Assembly (NCBI GenBank): GCA_012512605.1
Contig: JAAZDX010000205.1
Coordinates: 1 to 5,881, forward strand
Direction: 5' to 3'
Origin: Bacillota bacterium
Lineage (GTDB): Bacteria > Bacillota > UBA4882 > UBA10575
Length of the DNA: 5,881 nucleotides
The notes below the pieces were generated by a model. The model was not told the DNA's origin and ran no database searches. It worked only from the letters and a program-made list of their open reading frames with translations. Positions 5,585-5,881 of the stretch are shown here, in pieces. Position 1 is the stretch's first letter. Each line of letters opens with the position of its first letter. The position numbers were made by a program, and so were the translations under genes.

Positions 5585-5881
5585 TTAATTCTCTTCAAAA
5601 TAGTTACTCAAAAAGGAAAGCACTTCGGCCATCACCGCCGATAAAGAACCTTGCACGGAGCAGCCAGCCGCCCGTAGGTGTCCGCCGCCCCCGAAGTGGG
5701 CCGCCAGACGGCTCACGTCCACACTAGCTTTTGACCGCCAACTGATCTTCACTTCGTCCGGTTTCATCTCTTTAAAAAACAAGCCAACCTCCACCCCCCG
5801 GATGGAGTTGGTGTAATTGACATAGTTTTCGATCTCTTCCATCTCCACCTCATATTTCCGGATCATCTCCTGGTTTAAATA
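5585..5881 (-). CDS. nrnA: NrnA-type DHH/DHHA1 phosphoesterase, C-terminal part
   Basis: This is the last 98 residues of a DHH-family protein; the frame is open to the right edge, so the start and the catalytic DHH domain lie outside. What is present is a DHHA1 domain: a conserved start (EIENYVNYTNSIRGVEVGLFF), then VKISWRSK and the RLAAHFGGGGHLRAAG motif that binds substrate in nanoRNases and pAp phosphatases. The family degrades 2-5-nucleotide RNAs and dephosphorylates 3'-phosphoadenosine-5'-phosphate. In Firmicutes it commonly sits between rbfA and truB, and truB follows here after 23 bases, which supports the assignment. An ATG at 5866 with AGGAG directly before it is internal and should not be taken as the start, because the frame continues upstream (YLNQE) and the domain would be cut. 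Confidence 0.9.
   Translation of the reverse strand, partial: YLNQEMIRKYEVEMEEIENYVNYTNSIRGVEVGLFFKEMKPDEVKISWRSKASVDVSRLAAHFGGGGHLRAAGCSVQGSLSAVMAEVLSFLSNYFEEN

Noticed and set aside
5864..5881. Treating the ATG at 5866, with AGGAG beside it, as the start of a small stand-alone gene.
   Set aside because: The AGGAG touches the ATG with no spacing, the frame is open upstream to the edge, and the protein is clearly the C-terminal part of a larger DHH/DHHA1 enzyme.

Overview
The window looks like chromosome of a Gram-positive, Firmicutes-type bacterium of medium GC, probably in the Clostridia or a related deep branch. The evidence is the gene content and order (an nrnA-truB-ribF block, and rnhB followed by a FliK/YlqG-like gene), strong AGGAGG-type ribosome binding sites, and a meso-diaminopimelate dehydrogenase with type II-like motifs. 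I cannot name a species. There are no tRNA, rRNA, CRISPR or complete mobile elements, and coding density is high.

Right block (about 3555-5881, minus strand, read right to left): the C-terminal end of an NrnA-type DHH/DHHA1 phosphoesterase, then truB (tRNA pseudouridine-55 synthase), then ribF (riboflavin kinase/FAD synthetase). This is the distal part of the widespread nusA-infB-rbfA operon. The usual next genes, rpsO and pnp, are not here. Instead ribF meets a convergent gene across a short gap. The 117-base gap between truB and ribF holds a nested inverted repeat that could fold as a long hairpin in the mRNA.

Middle block (1589-3468): two divergent metabolic genes share a 125-base control region containing an 18-base near-palindrome. 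On the minus strand is ddh, which makes meso-diaminopimelate in one step for peptidoglycan and lysine. On the plus strand is a PHP-family histidinol-phosphatase (histidine synthesis). The second carries a strong C-rich tract whose complement fits a G-quadruplex pattern.

Left block (1-1430, minus strand): rnhB (RNase HII), and 22 bases later a long reading frame that runs off the left edge. That frame resembles the FliK/YlqG-like proteins that follow rnhB in many Firmicutes. A perfect 11-bp hairpin lies between ddh and rnhB, directly beside a TATAAT hexamer, and probably marks the transcription boundary.

Overall this is mostly ordinary core metabolism and RNA-processing DNA. I see no defence, mobile or biosynthetic system. 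The items most worth a second look are the truB-ribF hairpin, the divergent-promoter palindrome, the G-quadruplex tract, the broken ribF-rpsO linkage and the small open stretch after the ribF stop.
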